Shown here: one piece after another, positions 1-12,250 of the stretch | Position numbering within the stretch: the stretch's first letter is position 1 | Layout: each line of letters starts with the position of its first letter | Assembly: GCA_033220425.1 (NCBI GenBank) | Contig: CM065648.1 | Coordinates: 682,001 to 746,000, forward strand | Length of the DNA stretch: 64,000 nt | Reading direction: 5' to 3' | Origin: Lepraria neglecta | Lineage: Eukaryota > Ascomycota > Lecanoromycetes > Lecanorales > Stereocaulaceae | Notes under the pieces: model-generated | Seen by the model: only the letters and a program-made list of their open reading frames with translations | Database searches by the model: none | What the model was told of the DNA's origin: nothing | Made by a program: the position numbers and the translations under genes

Positions 1-379
1 ATCAATAACAGACGTAACGCGTATTGCAGAACAGACAAACACTGTGTCCAGGGCAATCATTGCGTTGATCGACCCATCTTAGCAAACACTCGTAGAAGTA
101 TCTGACGCTTTAAAAAGACAATCAATCCGCTACTACACGTGGTTTCAAATGTTTATCCGTCTTGGTCTGACTTCACGCGTTATACTTAAGCTCCAAGGTG
201 TTGCTTAGAATAGTAAAGCGCTGACGCGCTAGTACGTTAGACCCAGTCTTCGCAGAAGACTGGTTCACAAAATACAACTATCACTCTCCACAACACAACA
301 GACTTGACACCAAGTCAGCCTTGACCGTGAGCTGTATCGTTGTCCGAATCTAAGAATACAAGTGATCTCCACCGCCACG
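1..379 (+). promoter_or_regulatory. Upstream region and 5' leader of importin alpha
   Basis: There is no gene here. Two ACGCGT (MluI box) sites lie at 17-22 and 175-180. A GC-rich near-palindrome, AGCGCTGACGCGCTAG, sits at 217-232 and resembles motifs upstream of three other genes in this window. ACGCGT is the known site of the fungal MBF complex at G1/S genes; its use here is inference. Confidence 0.4.
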
Positions 380-2340
380 ATGTCGGAACGCTTCATTCCA
401 GAGCATCGACGCACACAATTCAAGGCCAAAAACACCTTCAAACCGGATGAGCTCCGTCGTCGTCGTGAGGAACAACAAGTCGAGATCCGGAAGGCAAAGC
501 GAGAAGAGAATTTGGCAAAGCGAAGAGGTATCACTGGTCGAGATGGAACGCAGATGTCAGCTCCTGGTGCCTCTCTGGGTGCATCCATCGACAGTGACGA
601 TGAAGGGGGCACAATCGAGAGCCAGGTACGTCACACTTGAACTGTTTCTTAATCTGTATTCTTCTTGAACAAACCATCTATGGGCCGCTCCGGAACGATG
701 AAGCGTGTGTTTGATCCTTTCAACATACCCTGCAGCTCTCTTGGCTTCAACAGTGCTTATGCTGTGGGCATACGGTCACGCGACATAGCTGCTCTTACGA
801 ACGAGTTCCGATCTCAAATTGAATCTAGAGTAACAAGCTGACCATGGTCTCTACCTTTAGCTTACTACCGAACTCCCTCAGATGGTGGATGGAGTCTTCT
901 CCAACGAGATCGATTCTCAAATTTCGGCTACCACGAAGTTCCGCAAGCTTCTATCAAAAGAGCGCAACCCACCTATCGAGAGGGTCATCGAGACTGGGGT
1001 CGTCAGCCGATTTGTGGAATTCCTTCGCTCGCCTCACACTCTAGTTCAATTTGAGGCAGCCTGGGCCTTAACTAACATTGCCTCTGGCTCAGCCCAGCAA
1101 ACCCAGGTCGTCATCAACGCGGGTGCTGTACCCATCTTTGTCGAGCTCCTCAGCAGCCATGAACCTGATGTTAGGGAGCAAGCCGTGTGGGCTTTGGGCA
1201 ATATTGCTGGTGACAGCCCACATTGCAGGGATTTTGTCTTGCAGGCTGGCGCCCTACGACCGTTGCTCGCTCTTTTGGGCGACAGCCGCAAACTCAGTAT
1301 GCTAAGGAATGCTACATGGACTCTTAGTAACTTCTGTCGTGGAAAGACACCGCAGCCCGATTGGCAGACGGTGTGTTTCCTGTTTCCTTTCATCACTGGC
1401 TTTCTAACATGCTGACCAGTCACAGATTCTTCCTGCTCTTCCCGTCCTAGCAAAGCTCGTCTACTCCCTTGATGACGAAGTCCTCATCGATGCTTGCTGG
1501 GCTATCTCATATCTGTCTGATGGAGCCAACGACAAAATTCAGGCAGTCATTGAAGCGGGCATCCCTCGTCGCTTGGTGGAGCTCCTCACTCATCAATCGA
1601 CCTCCGTGCAGACACCTGCTCTTCGGTCCGTGGGTAACATTGTTACTGGCGACGACGTACAGACCCAAATTATCATCAACTGTGGATCGCTGCCAGCTCT
1701 ACACTCTCTCCTTAGCTCCTCCAAGGATGGCATCCGCAAAGAAGCATGCTGGACCATCTCCAACGTCACAGCCGGAAACTCCACTCAAATTCAGGCAGTC
1801 ATTGACGCTGAGATCATTCCTCCTTTGATCAATCTACTCTCGCATGGAGACTTCAAGACTCGCAAAGAAGCGTGTTGGGCCATCTCCAACGCGACCTCGG
1901 GCGGCCTTCAAAAGCCAGAGCAGATCCGCTACTTGGTACAATGTGGCTGCATCAAACCGCTGTGCGATTTACTCGCCTGTCCAGACAACAAGATCATCCA
2001 GGTTGCTCTTGATGGATTGGAGAATATCTTGAAAGTAGGAGATATGGACAAGGAAGCTTCGGAAGACCCATCAGATCAGAACGTCAACCACTTCGCTCTC
2101 CACATTGAAGAAGCAGGGGGTATGGAAAAGATCCACGACTGTCAAAATAACATCAATGAGGAGATATACATGAAGGCTTTCAACATCATCGGGAAATACT
2201 TTTCCGACGAAGACGAGGCTGGTGACATGCTCGAGAACGCACCTCCAACCCAAGGCTTTGGCTTCAACCAGCAACAACAGCAACAGCCGCAAGCTGGAGG
2301 TTTCAACTTCGCCAATGGCGGCGACTCAATGGACATGTAA
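380..2340 (+). CDS. kapA: Importin subunit alpha (karyopherin alpha), three exons
   Basis: This is the adaptor that binds classical nuclear localisation signals and hands cargo to importin beta for import into the nucleus. Exons are 380-625, 861-1370 and 1426-2340, giving about 556 residues, the normal family length. The first 80 residues form the basic importin-beta-binding domain, beginning [15 protein letters not shown] and followed by an Arg/Lys-rich stretch. Armadillo repeats follow with the W-x3-N ladder visible as [43 protein letters not shown] and [12 protein letters not shown]. The C-terminus carries the acidic FSDEDE segment and a Gln-rich stretch. Exon 2 is started at 861, after TTTAG, because this adds LTTELPQ in front of MVDGVFS, as in other fungal orthologues; starting at the in-frame ATG at 882 would drop those residues. 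Intron 1 is 235 nt and intron 2 is 55 nt. Confidence 0.95.
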
Positions 2341-3373
2341 AGCATGGTCCAAGCTAGGCTACGAACAGGCCTCTCTTCCGGGACAAGGCCTTCCTGGGAC
2401 TCCTGCTCAGGAATCCGCTCTACAAATAGCACATTGAGCTCTACGGATCCACCATTGGCTTTTTTTCCAGCTTCGTCTGGATACCGAAAGTACGTTGGCT
2501 CATCGAACCCTGCACCCAGCAAGAGTATGCCCCATTCCCCAATCCACTCCATCGGCACGCGAGAACCGATACCCTTCCAACGGCCCATCAGCATCCACGA
2601 CCCCCTTTGTTGCGACGACCCTATAATGACCAAAAGATTCACCATCATGTAACCCCGAACACGGATCAGCACAGCAATATTCACCCTGGCGTTTCCGTCC
2701 ACGGCTTGGCTCTTCATCTCCAGATGAGAAGCGGCATTGTTAATAGAAAGATTTCTCGTCTAGCAGAGATACTCCACGTGTCACTTCAAGCTTGCAAATG
2801 AAATCAAATTTACCCCATCAGCATATTTCTATAATAGGCCTTTACAATTCTCGTGCTCTATCGAGCAAAATGCATAATTTCTCCCGACTGCCCCATTCAG
2901 CATTTCCTGTACAGACTAAACATTAGCCATCACATACATCCCGTCCCCAACTTGAATCCCATGACAAGTACGCTAACTTCTAGGTGACACACAAAAGCGT
3001 CACAGGCAAAATTTCCTCGGAAGTCCTGCATTGGCCAAGACGTCAGAGGAAATCGCCACAACCGAGGAACCTCCACCAATGATCGAGATCATGCTAACAA
3101 CCACAGATTGTTAGTTCCTAGCCCCTAAGAACGAATTGTGTCTCAGAAAGATGTGTTTGACCAATGCCGGAGCACTGGAGCTACGTCACACTTACTGTTT
3201 TACCCCGCTGACAAAGTCCCCCGCATTGTGGAGAACAGCCAGCTCAAATTTAATTATAACACGTCCATTGACGACAAGATGGATCTCTCCCTTAACAAAT
3301 TCTACAGACCAGTGTCTATTGCAATTGAGCCATCATTTAAACCACAAGCAACAAGTCGACTACCACAACCACC
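2341..3373. other. Intergenic: 3' flank of importin alpha and leader of the dehydrogenase
   Basis: No supported gene. ORFs on both strands at 2340-2720 have no recognisable motif and the minus one runs antisense into the importin 3' end. The rest is presumably 3' UTR, promoter and 5' UTR. Confidence 0.4.
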
Positions 3374-4840
3374 ATGAAAGCGGTGCATTACGAGAAACCC
3401 TTTGAAGTCAGCGTTCGAGAAGTGCCCGCACCAAAGATCCAACATCCAGACGATGCAATCGTTAAGGTCACTACAGCTGGTATGATACGTCATTGCTCTG
3501 TCTTTGGCGAAGCACACCAGCTGATAGACCTCGCCAGCCATTTGTGGCTCCGACTTGCACATGTACCAAGGACGAACAGCTGCTGAGGCAGGCCTCATCT
3601 TCGGTACAGACTCCCAATGCCCTCCAACTCATTCCAAATTGCTTCCCAGGGCCAAGTAGTTGATAATTCAATTCCTCTAGGCCATGAGAACATGGGCATC
3701 GTGGATCAAGTCGGCAGTGGCGTAACCCTCCTGAAGAAGGGCGACAGAGTCGTTATGCCCTTCAACGTCGCCGACGGCCGCTGTTTGAACTGTGAAGAAG
3801 GGAGGACTGCCTTCTGTACTGGTGTAAATCCAGGTTTCGCTGGCGGAGCTTATGGATACGTTGCTATGGGACCGTACGCTGGAGGCCAGGTATGCTTCCA
3901 CAATTTGCTTACTTTCCCTCTACTTTCTCCACACGTTACAACTCACCAGAGGGCTTCATCACTCCATTTCGTGACCATCAGTGGCTGACACTAAACTTTT
4001 CCCAACTTGCAGGCACAATATGTTCGCGTTCCCTTCGCCGATTTCAACGCTCTTGTGCTGCCAGCCGGCACCGAGCATGAATCATCTTTTGCGCTCCTTG
4101 CGGACATCTTCCCAACCGGCTGGCACGGCGTCACCCTCTCGAACTTCTCCCCTGGCGAATCTATCGCCGTCTTTGGCGCAGGTCCTGTTGGCCTAATGGC
4201 AGCATACAGCGCACATCTACGGGGAGCTTCCCGCGTCTACGTTGTCGACAAAGTACCAGCCCGTCTCGAAGCAGCGAAGAAGATCCCTGGTGCAACACCC
4301 ATAGATTTTAGCGCGGGAGATGCAGTGGACATGATCATCAAAGAGAACGGTGGCAAGATGGTGGATAGGTCCGTCGATGCAGTGGGATACCAGGCGGTGG
4401 GCTCGGGCAAAGGCGAAGGGGAGGTGCCGAATGTGGTGCTTGAGCAGTGCATCATGGTTACGAGGCCTACAGGAGGGATCGGGGTCCCAGGCCTCTATGT
4501 CCCTGCTGACCCAGGGGCGCCGGATGAGAAGGCTGCGAAGGGCATGATGATGATGAGCTTTGGGAAACTGTTCGAGAAGGTATGCAGCCATACATGCCAG
4601 GATGATTGCTTCAACTGACAATCGCCGCAGGGTCTTACCATCGGCACAGGCCAGTGCAACGTCAAGAAATACAACAGGTACCTGAGAGACATGATCATCT
4701 CTAGACAAGCAGATCCTAGCTTCGTCGTCTCACATGAGATCAATATTGATGACACTCCGTCTGCATACCAAAAGTTTGACCAGAGGATTGAGGGCTATAC
4801 CAAGGTCTTGATCCATCCTAATGGACCTCTTCGATCTTAA
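3374..4840 (+). CDS. Zinc-dependent dehydrogenase, glutathione-independent formaldehyde dehydrogenase type
   Basis: A medium-chain NAD(P)-dependent zinc dehydrogenase, closest by eye to FdhA-type formaldehyde/alcohol dehydrogenases. Five exons (3374-3479, 3538-3603, 3681-3889, 4013-4579, 4631-4840) give 385 residues. The catalytic zinc site is visible as AAICGSDLHMYQGR (Cys) and FGHENMGIV (His-Glu). The structural lobe reads D-x2-C-x2-C-x7-C near 3770-3820, with Asp where most family members have the first Cys. The nucleotide-binding motif is FGAGPVGLMAA at about 4170, followed by VYVVDKVPARLE. All four introns are 51-123 nt with GT-AG ends. The true substrate could be another aldehyde or a secondary alcohol; the family call is firm and the substrate is not. 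Confidence 0.9.
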
Positions 4841-5229
4841 ACTGGAAAGTAAAAGCAAGCCGCTTGCGTGAGGCTGAATCGTAATACGTGACTCGTATCA
4901 TAGATGTCCATATATTATGAATCACTTTGTCAGTCAATCAGTAAATGTAAAGGGACTGCCAGGCAATGATTCAAACGCCTCGATTTTGGGGGTAAGCTAC
5001 TTTGAGAGGCAGCCTAGTTGTCTTTACGTAGCTTGTTAGAGCTGTCATTGCATATCAATGCCAAGCCTGAAGTTCCGCAGATTTGCCGCTAGTGCGATAA
5101 GAACTTTGTCTTGCAGACGCGTTTTATTCCCCTCGACACGCCAGTCGCCCACGCGCATGTTGACTTATTGACTTATTTCCACATCTGGAGCCGACTTCTC
5201 CCTTCCTGACAGCTAGGTGCGCACACTGA
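4841..5229 (+). promoter_or_regulatory. Intergenic and SCC3 upstream region
   Basis: No gene. An ACGCGT site at 5117-5122 and a CGCTAGTGCG motif at 5087-5096 lie 107-143 bp upstream of the SCC3 start. Both resemble elements upstream of importin alpha and cyclin B. A regulatory role is inferred. Confidence 0.35.
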
Positions 5230-8200
5230 ATGCCTATCAGGCTAGCGAGCATGGATCTGTCAGATCCTGCAACACCAAACAGCAGCATCGACATGAATGG
5301 GACTGCAAACCGAAGGAAGTCTGGACGTGCGAAGCACAAGCCCGTCCTGCTTAACAAAGATCCTAATATCCCACAAGTTACCAGCAGTGGCGCCAAGAGG
5401 AAGCGCGCTGATACGTTGGCCGAGGATGTTGGAGAGCCCAGCGATGTTGACATGGACGAGGAGAGCAGTCCAGACGAGAGCGACCCAGACGAAGAAGAAT
5501 TGAAGGAGAGGAGACGAAAAGCCAAGAGGGCGCCATCCAAACCTGCTCCCAAGAAGCCGAAGGCTGGTCCTGGGCTGACTACGAACCTCGCTGTCCGCCC
5601 TGCAGTCAATGGAGTGAAGAAGACTTCGAGACCCAAGCAGCCACGTGCTCGACCTGTCAAGAACACCGCAGACGATGGCACTGGGCTCTACGGTTAGTCT
5701 GATCGATGCGCAGAAGTTTAACATGCTAACACAAGGTAGCGGAGGTCTTCTCTGAAGGGCATACATTCGACGCTGTTGCGGCGGACTGGATCAAGAGATG
5801 GGAGGAGAACAACTTGGAGGCCATGTGCGATCTGATCAACTTCGTTATCAAGTGTACCGGATGCAATCTCCAGGTTGACGTGCACGACATCAACGACCCA
5901 GATAACGCGGTCAGCAAGCTCACCGACCTACAAGATGAATACCAGGCGCAGAAGATCACAGATTACCCCCTGATATCCAAGGCCAAGGGCAATGCCTCGT
6001 TTCGTTCGATCCTAACGGGGTTCTTCGAGGCTCTGATATTTACATGTCACGCTGCAGGTTTACTCTACAGCGATCTAGCCATCATTGAGAACATTGACGT
6101 TTGGGTATCCACTATGTCATCCTCAGCCATCCGACCCTTCAGGCACACGGCAACCGTGATATCTCTAGCGATAGCCATCACCTTATGCGGCGTTGCAAAT
6201 GACCTTACCGAGAACACCGCGAAGACGATGAGGCAGAAGGAGGGTGAGCAAAAGAAAAAGAGCGTGAACAAGGGACGCGTTAAAGAGCTTGAAGGCAAAA
6301 TTGCGGAAGGCGACCGAAGACGCACCCAAGTCATTGAGAATATCCAGACTATCTTCGATTCTGTCTTTGTCCACCGCTATCGAGACGTCGACCCAAAGAT
6401 ACGGGTCGAGTGCATTACGGCACTGGGCACCTGGATTCTTACTCTTCCGGACGTTTTCTTCGAAGGCTTATACCTCCGCTACCTAGGTTGGGTCCTGTCG
6501 GACACGTTCGCACTAACTCGAGCAGAAGTTATCAAGCAGCTTAGCAAGCTATTCAAGAACAAAGACAATGTTGCCAGACTACGTCAATTCACAGAACGGT
6601 TCCGATCACGACTGGTGGAGATGTCTGTCCAAGATTCGGAAGTCAGTATTCGGGCTGCGGCGGTGGAGCTCCTTGATATGATTAGGGAGACCGGATTGCT
6701 CGAGCCCGATGACATCGACAATGTTGGGCGACTCATTTTCGATACCGAACCACGAGTGCGCAAAGCGGTCGCGGGGTTCTTCGCTAAGAACATGGACGAT
6801 TTATTCGAGGGTACACTCGAGGACTTTGGCGGTGAAGAGGGCCTTCAAGAAATTCTGGGCGAAGAAGTAGAAGATGACTATGATGCGCCGAGGTCGAGCT
6901 GGCTTAAACTGAAGTGTGTTGTGGAGGCTTTACAATCCTATGACGCGGATGGCGAAGATCAAGATGAAACGCCACGGGACGCAGATGAAAGCCTTGTTGC
7001 CACTGGCACAGACTCGCGATACGCATTGGCAGCTCAGACCATATATGACGGAATTCAAGAGGCCAAAGATTGGGAGGTAATAGCAGGATACCTACTCTAT
7101 GACTTTTCGTCTGCGGGTCAGGCCAAGGAGGCTGCTGACGCGGCCTTCAAATCACGATGCCAGCTGAATGAAAAAGAAGAAATACTTATGCTCGAGATTC
7201 TCAATTCGGCGGTCAAAGGCAAGCTCCTGGAAGCTGTGGAGATAGAAGCGGACAAAAAAGGCAAGAAGTCTAGAGCGCAAAAAGAGGAGTCAAGGGGAAT
7301 TCAAGAAACAGCAGCCCTACATTTGGCGGAGGTCATTCCTCGACTACTGAAGAAATTCGGTTCCAATTCTGCCACTGCATCGGCGGTGCTCAGATTAGAA
7401 CATGTCCTAAATCTGGAAATCTTCCAGGAGTTACGGCAGGACTCGACGACATATGCCTCGCTACTAGACGATATCAACAAGCAATTTCTTACACATGTCG
7501 ACCAGGGTGTGCTCACTGAGGCTAGTACTGCTCTTTTGCATGCTCGCGCCTTTGAAGATCTTGAAGAGGTCACAGAGAGCAAGCTGTCGGAGCTTTGGGA
7601 TGACAACATTAACGCACTACGGACGCTGTTTGTGCCTGGCAAGCCCTACGATATTTCGGATCTTTGCAACACCGTTCGGCGAATCGCAAACCTAGCCAGC
7701 ATCTCTGACTGCGTCGAGGTCTTCGATCGTGAGCATCGACCAAGTACGAAGAAGAAGGCCGCTACTACTTCGTCAGCAACGCCACGAAGCCTTCTGATTG
7801 ACGTACTTCGAGATCCAGCACTAGATTCAGAAGCTAGTGAGGAGGCAGACGAGCTGGTCATCTCGGCCATGAAGTCACTCCTTTTCTACTACATGTGGAC
7901 AGTTCGATCCCTGCAGACCGCCATCGCAACCGGAACGGTTCCCGATCTATCCAATTGGACCACCTTTGCTGAATCTCTAGTCTCCCTCATTGAAACCCGC
8001 CACACCGCTTCTCAAGTCCGCCTTACTGCCGTAGGTACCTACCTAGACCTCTTTACCCTCTTCGCAACTTTCCGCCACATCCGACCCACTCCTGGAACTG
8101 CGGATGCCATTCAAGAAATCGTCCAGCACGTCTCATTGGAAGCGCAAGGTCTCATCCTAAAAACCTATACTACGCTCGAAAAATCATACGCCAAGAAAGC

Positions 8201-8729
8201 ACGCAAGACCCTTGAAGCAGCCCCTGACGATGACCTGGCCTCGGACCCTGAAGACTCATCCGATGATGAGGATGAAGATGATGACAGTCACGCTCAGCAC
8301 GAGACCCTCATGGCTGAGAAGCGATTGTGCGAGCTAGCTGGCAAGATGGTTCTGGCAATTGTCGGCCGCGTTCTTGATAACGAAGGGCCTAAGAAAGGCA
8401 AATTGAAGGAACGTTTGCAGCGCTATAAAGGCAAGCTGGGTAGCAACTTCAAAGAAGTCGTCGCCTTTCTGGATGGACCAAAGGCGAAGGGCAAGAGGAA
8501 GCCAGCGAAGAAGGCTGCTCAAAAGACGAGGCCTGTGGTTGTTGATGATGAGGAAGATAGTAGCGACGAAGAGCCGCAGGTGGAGGAGGGAGGCGAAGAA
8601 GACTTGAGAAACCGAGAGCTCGTGGAAGACAGGATCGTCGATCCTGATGAGGAGAGTGCTGGTGGGGATGAAGACGTCAGAGCAGGAGCAGATGAGGTGG
8701 AGGACGAAGATGAGGTCATGGGCGATTGA
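5230..8729 (+). CDS. SCC3: Cohesin subunit Scc3/STAG
   Basis: This is the HEAT-repeat subunit of cohesin that binds the kleisin and helps hold sister chromatids together. Two exons, 5230-5692 and 5740-8729, separated by a 47-nt intron (GTTAGT ... GTAG), give about 1,150 residues, the normal family length. The N-terminus is basic/acidic and disordered, with RKSGRAKHKP and a long DEE-rich tract. The STAG/SCD core follows: FDAVAADWIKRWEENN, then IIENIDVWVSTMSSS and VHRYRDVDPKIRVECI, where the last is the stromalin conservative domain signature. The C-terminus from about residue 950 is acidic and Lys-rich. The first ATG (5230) is used; a second in-frame ATG at 5251 has the better context and may be the real start. 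ACGCGT upstream fits cell-cycle control. Confidence 0.93.
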
Positions 8730-9221
8730 TCGCGTGAGAAATACTTGTCTGAACGAGCTGCTGTGCATATGGTCTGCCTACTTCTACGGGATCGGGAGGA
8801 TGTCTGGCGTGTGGTTATCTACTTGTTCTGGCGCTCAGGATATTAGAATAGGGGGGATGGGCATTTCTTGTTAGCTTTGCTGTCTCAACAGATGACGGCT
8901 GGATTTTGCTGCTGTATCATATGTGACCATAAAACAGCAGGTCCGATTGCTTTATGTATATGCTCGAGCTTGCACTTTAGCACTCATAACATTTCTAGCC
9001 AAGGTAATGCCTGGTTGTTTCATTCTGATCTGTCTTACTTGAATGTTAGAGCCCGACGTTCAACATGTTCTTGGGATGATGTCGAACGACATACCTTGTT
9101 CTCCTCTGAGAGCACGCAGCTTAAGACAGAAACCAACACTGGAGATTCGATGCTTGGGTAATCCACCGCCTTTGCAGCTCCCCGCTGGGTGAGTGCTGAA
9201 CAACCTTGCTGCCTGAGTCTT
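8730..9221. other. Convergent intergenic region between SCC3 and ureD
   Basis: The 3' ends of SCC3 (plus) and ureD (minus) face each other here. No gene or terminator-like element stands out. Confidence 0.4.
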
Positions 9222-10298
9222 TCAACGTACAAACATCAACCCTCCGTCCCCAAATTCCCTCCCCACACTCCCTTCCTCCCTCAACATACATCCCAACCAC
9301 CATCTCGCCCCCTCAACCTCACTAGCCGCAAACTTCACAATCGCACAACCCCTAACATGACACGCTGTCCAAAGTACCCCATCCTCTTTTTCCCTCTCCA
9401 ACCTTCTCTTCCTCCACTCTTCTTCCTTCGTCAATTCCTTAACAACTTCGTTACCACTACCCCAATTCCTCCCCCCAATCCTCGGCAGCGTTTTAAACTC
9501 TTCAACAAAGAAATCCGCTAGACCCTTAAACAGCGGACCGCGTAGTATCACAGTCCCAAAAACGCCCTTCCCATCCATCCTCCCCCTAATATCCCTTCCC
9601 TCAAGCACCACCGCATCCCTAACCAACATCCTCCTCTCCTTTCCCTCCCCATCCTTCCCATAAACATCCCAAACCTCATTCCTCCCCCTCCACCCCTCAA
9701 ACCCCCAACTCTCCCCCCTCGCCCTCCTCCCCTCACAAACCCAATCCACAACCCCCAAATTGCCCTCCCTCTCCACCTCAAACCTCTGCGTCTGCGCATA
9801 CAAACTCCCAGCGAATGGCTGCACAGGGTCAGGAGCGAGCCAGAGCGCGGCATGTGGGGCGATGTGCACGGTGAGGTCTTGGCGCGTTGTTGGTGGTTTG
9901 GAGGATGATATGTTTGGTGGGGGTTTAAAGATTTTGGTGGAGCCTTGGGTTGTGGTTGTTAGGCGGGTGGAGGGGTCGAGATGGATGATGAGGGCGATAT
10001 GGTCGCCTGATATTACGCCGCCGCCGTAGGTTAGGAGGAAGAGGAGGGGGACGAATGTTGGTTGGATGGGAGTGGGGGAGGTGTGTGCCAGCGTCACGGT
10101 GTTCGACCCATTGGGAGATGCATTTGACTCGTTCGAGGTCTGAGGATGAGGAGCGAGGATGTGCGGCGTTGAAGGGAGGAGCTTGAGTGGGTAGGTGTAT
10201 GTGAGGGTGGAGAAGGTGGGAAGAGCTGGTGGCAGCAGGGTAAGGTGTATTTCGCCATGACCTGGGTGAGAGGAGGTGGAGGGAAAGGGAGAGGGCAT
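9222..10298 (-). CDS. ureD: Urease accessory protein UreD
   Basis: UreD is the scaffold that, with UreF and UreG, delivers nickel to apo-urease in the cytosol. The single exon encodes 358 residues from the ATG at 10298, beginning MPSPFPSTSSHPGHGEIHL; an open frame extends upstream but has no conserved sequence. Family motifs are LLTYGGGVISGD, TQGSTKIFK, ALWLAPDPVQPFAGSLYAQ, VDWVCEGRRARGESW and VFGTVILRGPLF. Low-complexity Ser/Asn/Pro stretches near residues 55-70 are normal in fungal copies. The coding strand is C-rich in its 5' half and turns strongly G-rich in its 3' half, switching near 9820. No other urease gene is in the window, so its partners are elsewhere. Confidence 0.93.
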   Translation of the reverse strand: MPSPFPSTSSHPGHGEIHLTLLPPALPTFSTLTYTYPLKLLPSTPHILAPHPQTSNESNASPNGSNTVTLAHTSPTPIQPTFVPLLFLLTYGGGVISGDHIALIIHLDPSTRLTTTTQGSTKIFKPPPNISSSKPPTTRQDLTVHIAPHAALWLAPDPVQPFAGSLYAQTQRFEVEREGNLGVVDWVCEGRRARGESWGFEGWRGRNEVWDVYGKDGEGKERRMLVRDAVVLEGRDIRGRMDGKGVFGTVILRGPLFKGLADFFVEEFKTLPRIGGRNWGSGNEVVKELTKEEEWRKRRLEREKEDGVLWTACHVRGCAIVKFAASEVEGARWWLGCMLREEGSVGREFGDGGLMFVR

Positions 10299-10778
10299 TA
10301 CCCAGTAGTGACTAAGGTGCCATGCAAAAGTCAGGTCGAAGGTCCAGAGCTGAAAAAAATGGGAGAAAGAGCAGCCTTGCAAGCGGGCTATCAGAATGTC
10401 CTCGATCTAAGGCGGACAACCTTAATGGCACGACCAAAAGTGCTTTCATCCCTGCCTTCCGAGGTTTCCTCCCTCGCTCCTCAACAACGAAGACCTTGAT
10501 CCGTGAAACTAGGTCAACCATCTCACGTTTTATCCAACGGCTTGCTCAATTGGGTTTGATCCTAGAACCTTGTGCATAATGAATTTATTGTCTAGGTTTA
10601 GGCAACGCCTATCTGAGGATTGCACTAACATTATTGAGGCTGAGTTGCATTTCAAGCCCTATGCCGCTCTTTTTGTGTCGGATTCTAACGTTTGTTTTCT
10701 TTTGTCTTCTCATGCTTCGTCAGGTCTTCTGCTCACGTGTTCATTTCATTTCGTTTCTGTATATATCAATGATTTTTT
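10299..10778. other. Intergenic region upstream of ureD
   Basis: Promoter side of ureD, then AT-richer DNA leading into a decayed gene. Nothing else is supported. Confidence 0.4.
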
Positions 10779-12250
10779 ATGAAAAGAAGCCACCCTCGGG
10801 GCGAGGATGTCAGCCAAAGAACCCCATTATATCCCTTGATGGCTTTATCTCAGGCTGAGAAGCCATTGCTCTCGCTCCCTTCAAGACCTGCAAAAGGCGC
10901 CATGGGGTCACCGAAGAGGGTCTTTCTTAAAAGTCCACTGAGCGATCGCAGATCCATGACAGCAACATGGTTTGCGCTATTGGTTCTGGTACTCCTAATC
11001 AATGTTATTCTCACCGTGGTATTGTTTGCAAAATCGGCAGAGGCAGAAGGTGTTGGCCACTTGTATGGGATCATCTCAACGAACAACTGCAAAGCAATGG
11101 AGCGGCAGATCAGCTTCTTCCATCTTGGGATCAATATCCTGTCGACATTGGTCCTCGCAGCCAGTGATTATTTTACCCAGCTTCTCTGTTCCGCAACAAG
11201 AGTGGAGCTCGATAGGCTACATGCCCGTGGCAAATGGCAATATATTGGTATCAAGAGTATCTTCAATATACCCATTAGTACTTGGCAGCGAGTGAGCTTT
11301 GGACTTTTGACGCTTACTGCCATGCCATTCCATCTACTGTCCGTCTAGACCCTATTCAATCCTCTGTCTTGTTTGACCCAAAGCCTCTTTTGATAGCTAT
11401 AATTCGAGTATATTCCCCATCGCTCAAGCAGTTGACTAGTACTGGCTCCTCGCCAATTCGGCCCTCGTGGGGCACGCCGCTTTCAACTCATCCACCACTA
11501 TCCCGAATATAACAGACCCTTATCAACTCCTCGAAGGATTTACTTCGGATACATTCAACCAGATTTTGAACAATGCCCAGAATTTATCTAGGCTGAGTAC
11601 GGAGGAATGCATTGCAAGCTATGCGCCCAGTGGTTTTGGGCCCCATGGCAATTTAATACTTGTTACCGCCGATTTAGAAAGCACCGGACAGCTCTATGCT
11701 TGGGGAAAGGTTGATTTCTCAACTGCTGGTGAGGGTACTTCCATTTTGGAGTCTGATATTCCCTATTCGGAACACTGTCTGAGTCCTTAGACATGTTGTA
11801 GGAGTGATGACTTAGGCTGTCCTTCCTAAATATATCTCAGAATATTGTCTTTTGTCCGCAAAGAGCAATGCTAACTCCGAAATGTGCGCAGACTGGTCAT
11901 GCTGTGACGAACAATACGATATGATACCGCCATGGATTGACTCACAAATAGCACTTGACTACTCATGGGGCGCAATTGGTGACTGGCTTTGTTCCGCAAA
12001 CAACTACCCCCCGAACAGCACTAGCTCTTGCGAATACCAAACCTTGGACCATTCCACGTGGCTGATACATGGCCACAAGTTTGACTATTGTCTCAGTCAA
12101 AAGATGCCAGCTTTATTCCTGGTATCATGGTCCTTCTACCTACCCAGATCCATCCAAGCTTGTTAAATTTTCAACTCCCTTTTCTCTAGTGAAGCTATCC
12201 CGAATTAGGCAAAGTCACTCGCTTCTTGCAAGTACTCTACCACTTTTTAG
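10779..12250 (+). pseudogene. Broken DUF6536-type fungal membrane protein gene
   Basis: The first 189 codons read as the start of a DUF6536 protein: a short cytosolic lead, a membrane helix (WFALLVLVLLINVILTVVLF), a Cys-containing loop, a second helix (ISFFHLGINILSTLVLAASDY) and the typical TRVELDRLHARGKW followed by WQRVSFGLLTL and PFHLL. The frame then stops at 11346. Homologous-looking sequence resumes in other frames: YWLLANSALVGHAAFN near 11440-11500 (open to 11790), a stretch at 11852-12166, and FIPGIMVLL then PSKLVKF near 12110-12170, each needing a frame change. Introns cannot explain the breaks because the first gap is too short and lacks splice sites. The function of intact relatives is unknown to me. 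I call it a pseudogene; a heavily misassembled gene is the alternative. Confidence 0.6.

Noticed and set aside
2142-2717. 191-codon minus-strand frame overlapping the importin 3' end
   Set aside because: One third is antisense to conserved importin codons and the rest has no motif or coding skew.
11340-11460. Possible introns that would rescue the DUF6536 gene
   Set aside because: The stop at 11346 and the next matching segment are too close, and no GT-AG pair of usual length joins the frames in phase.
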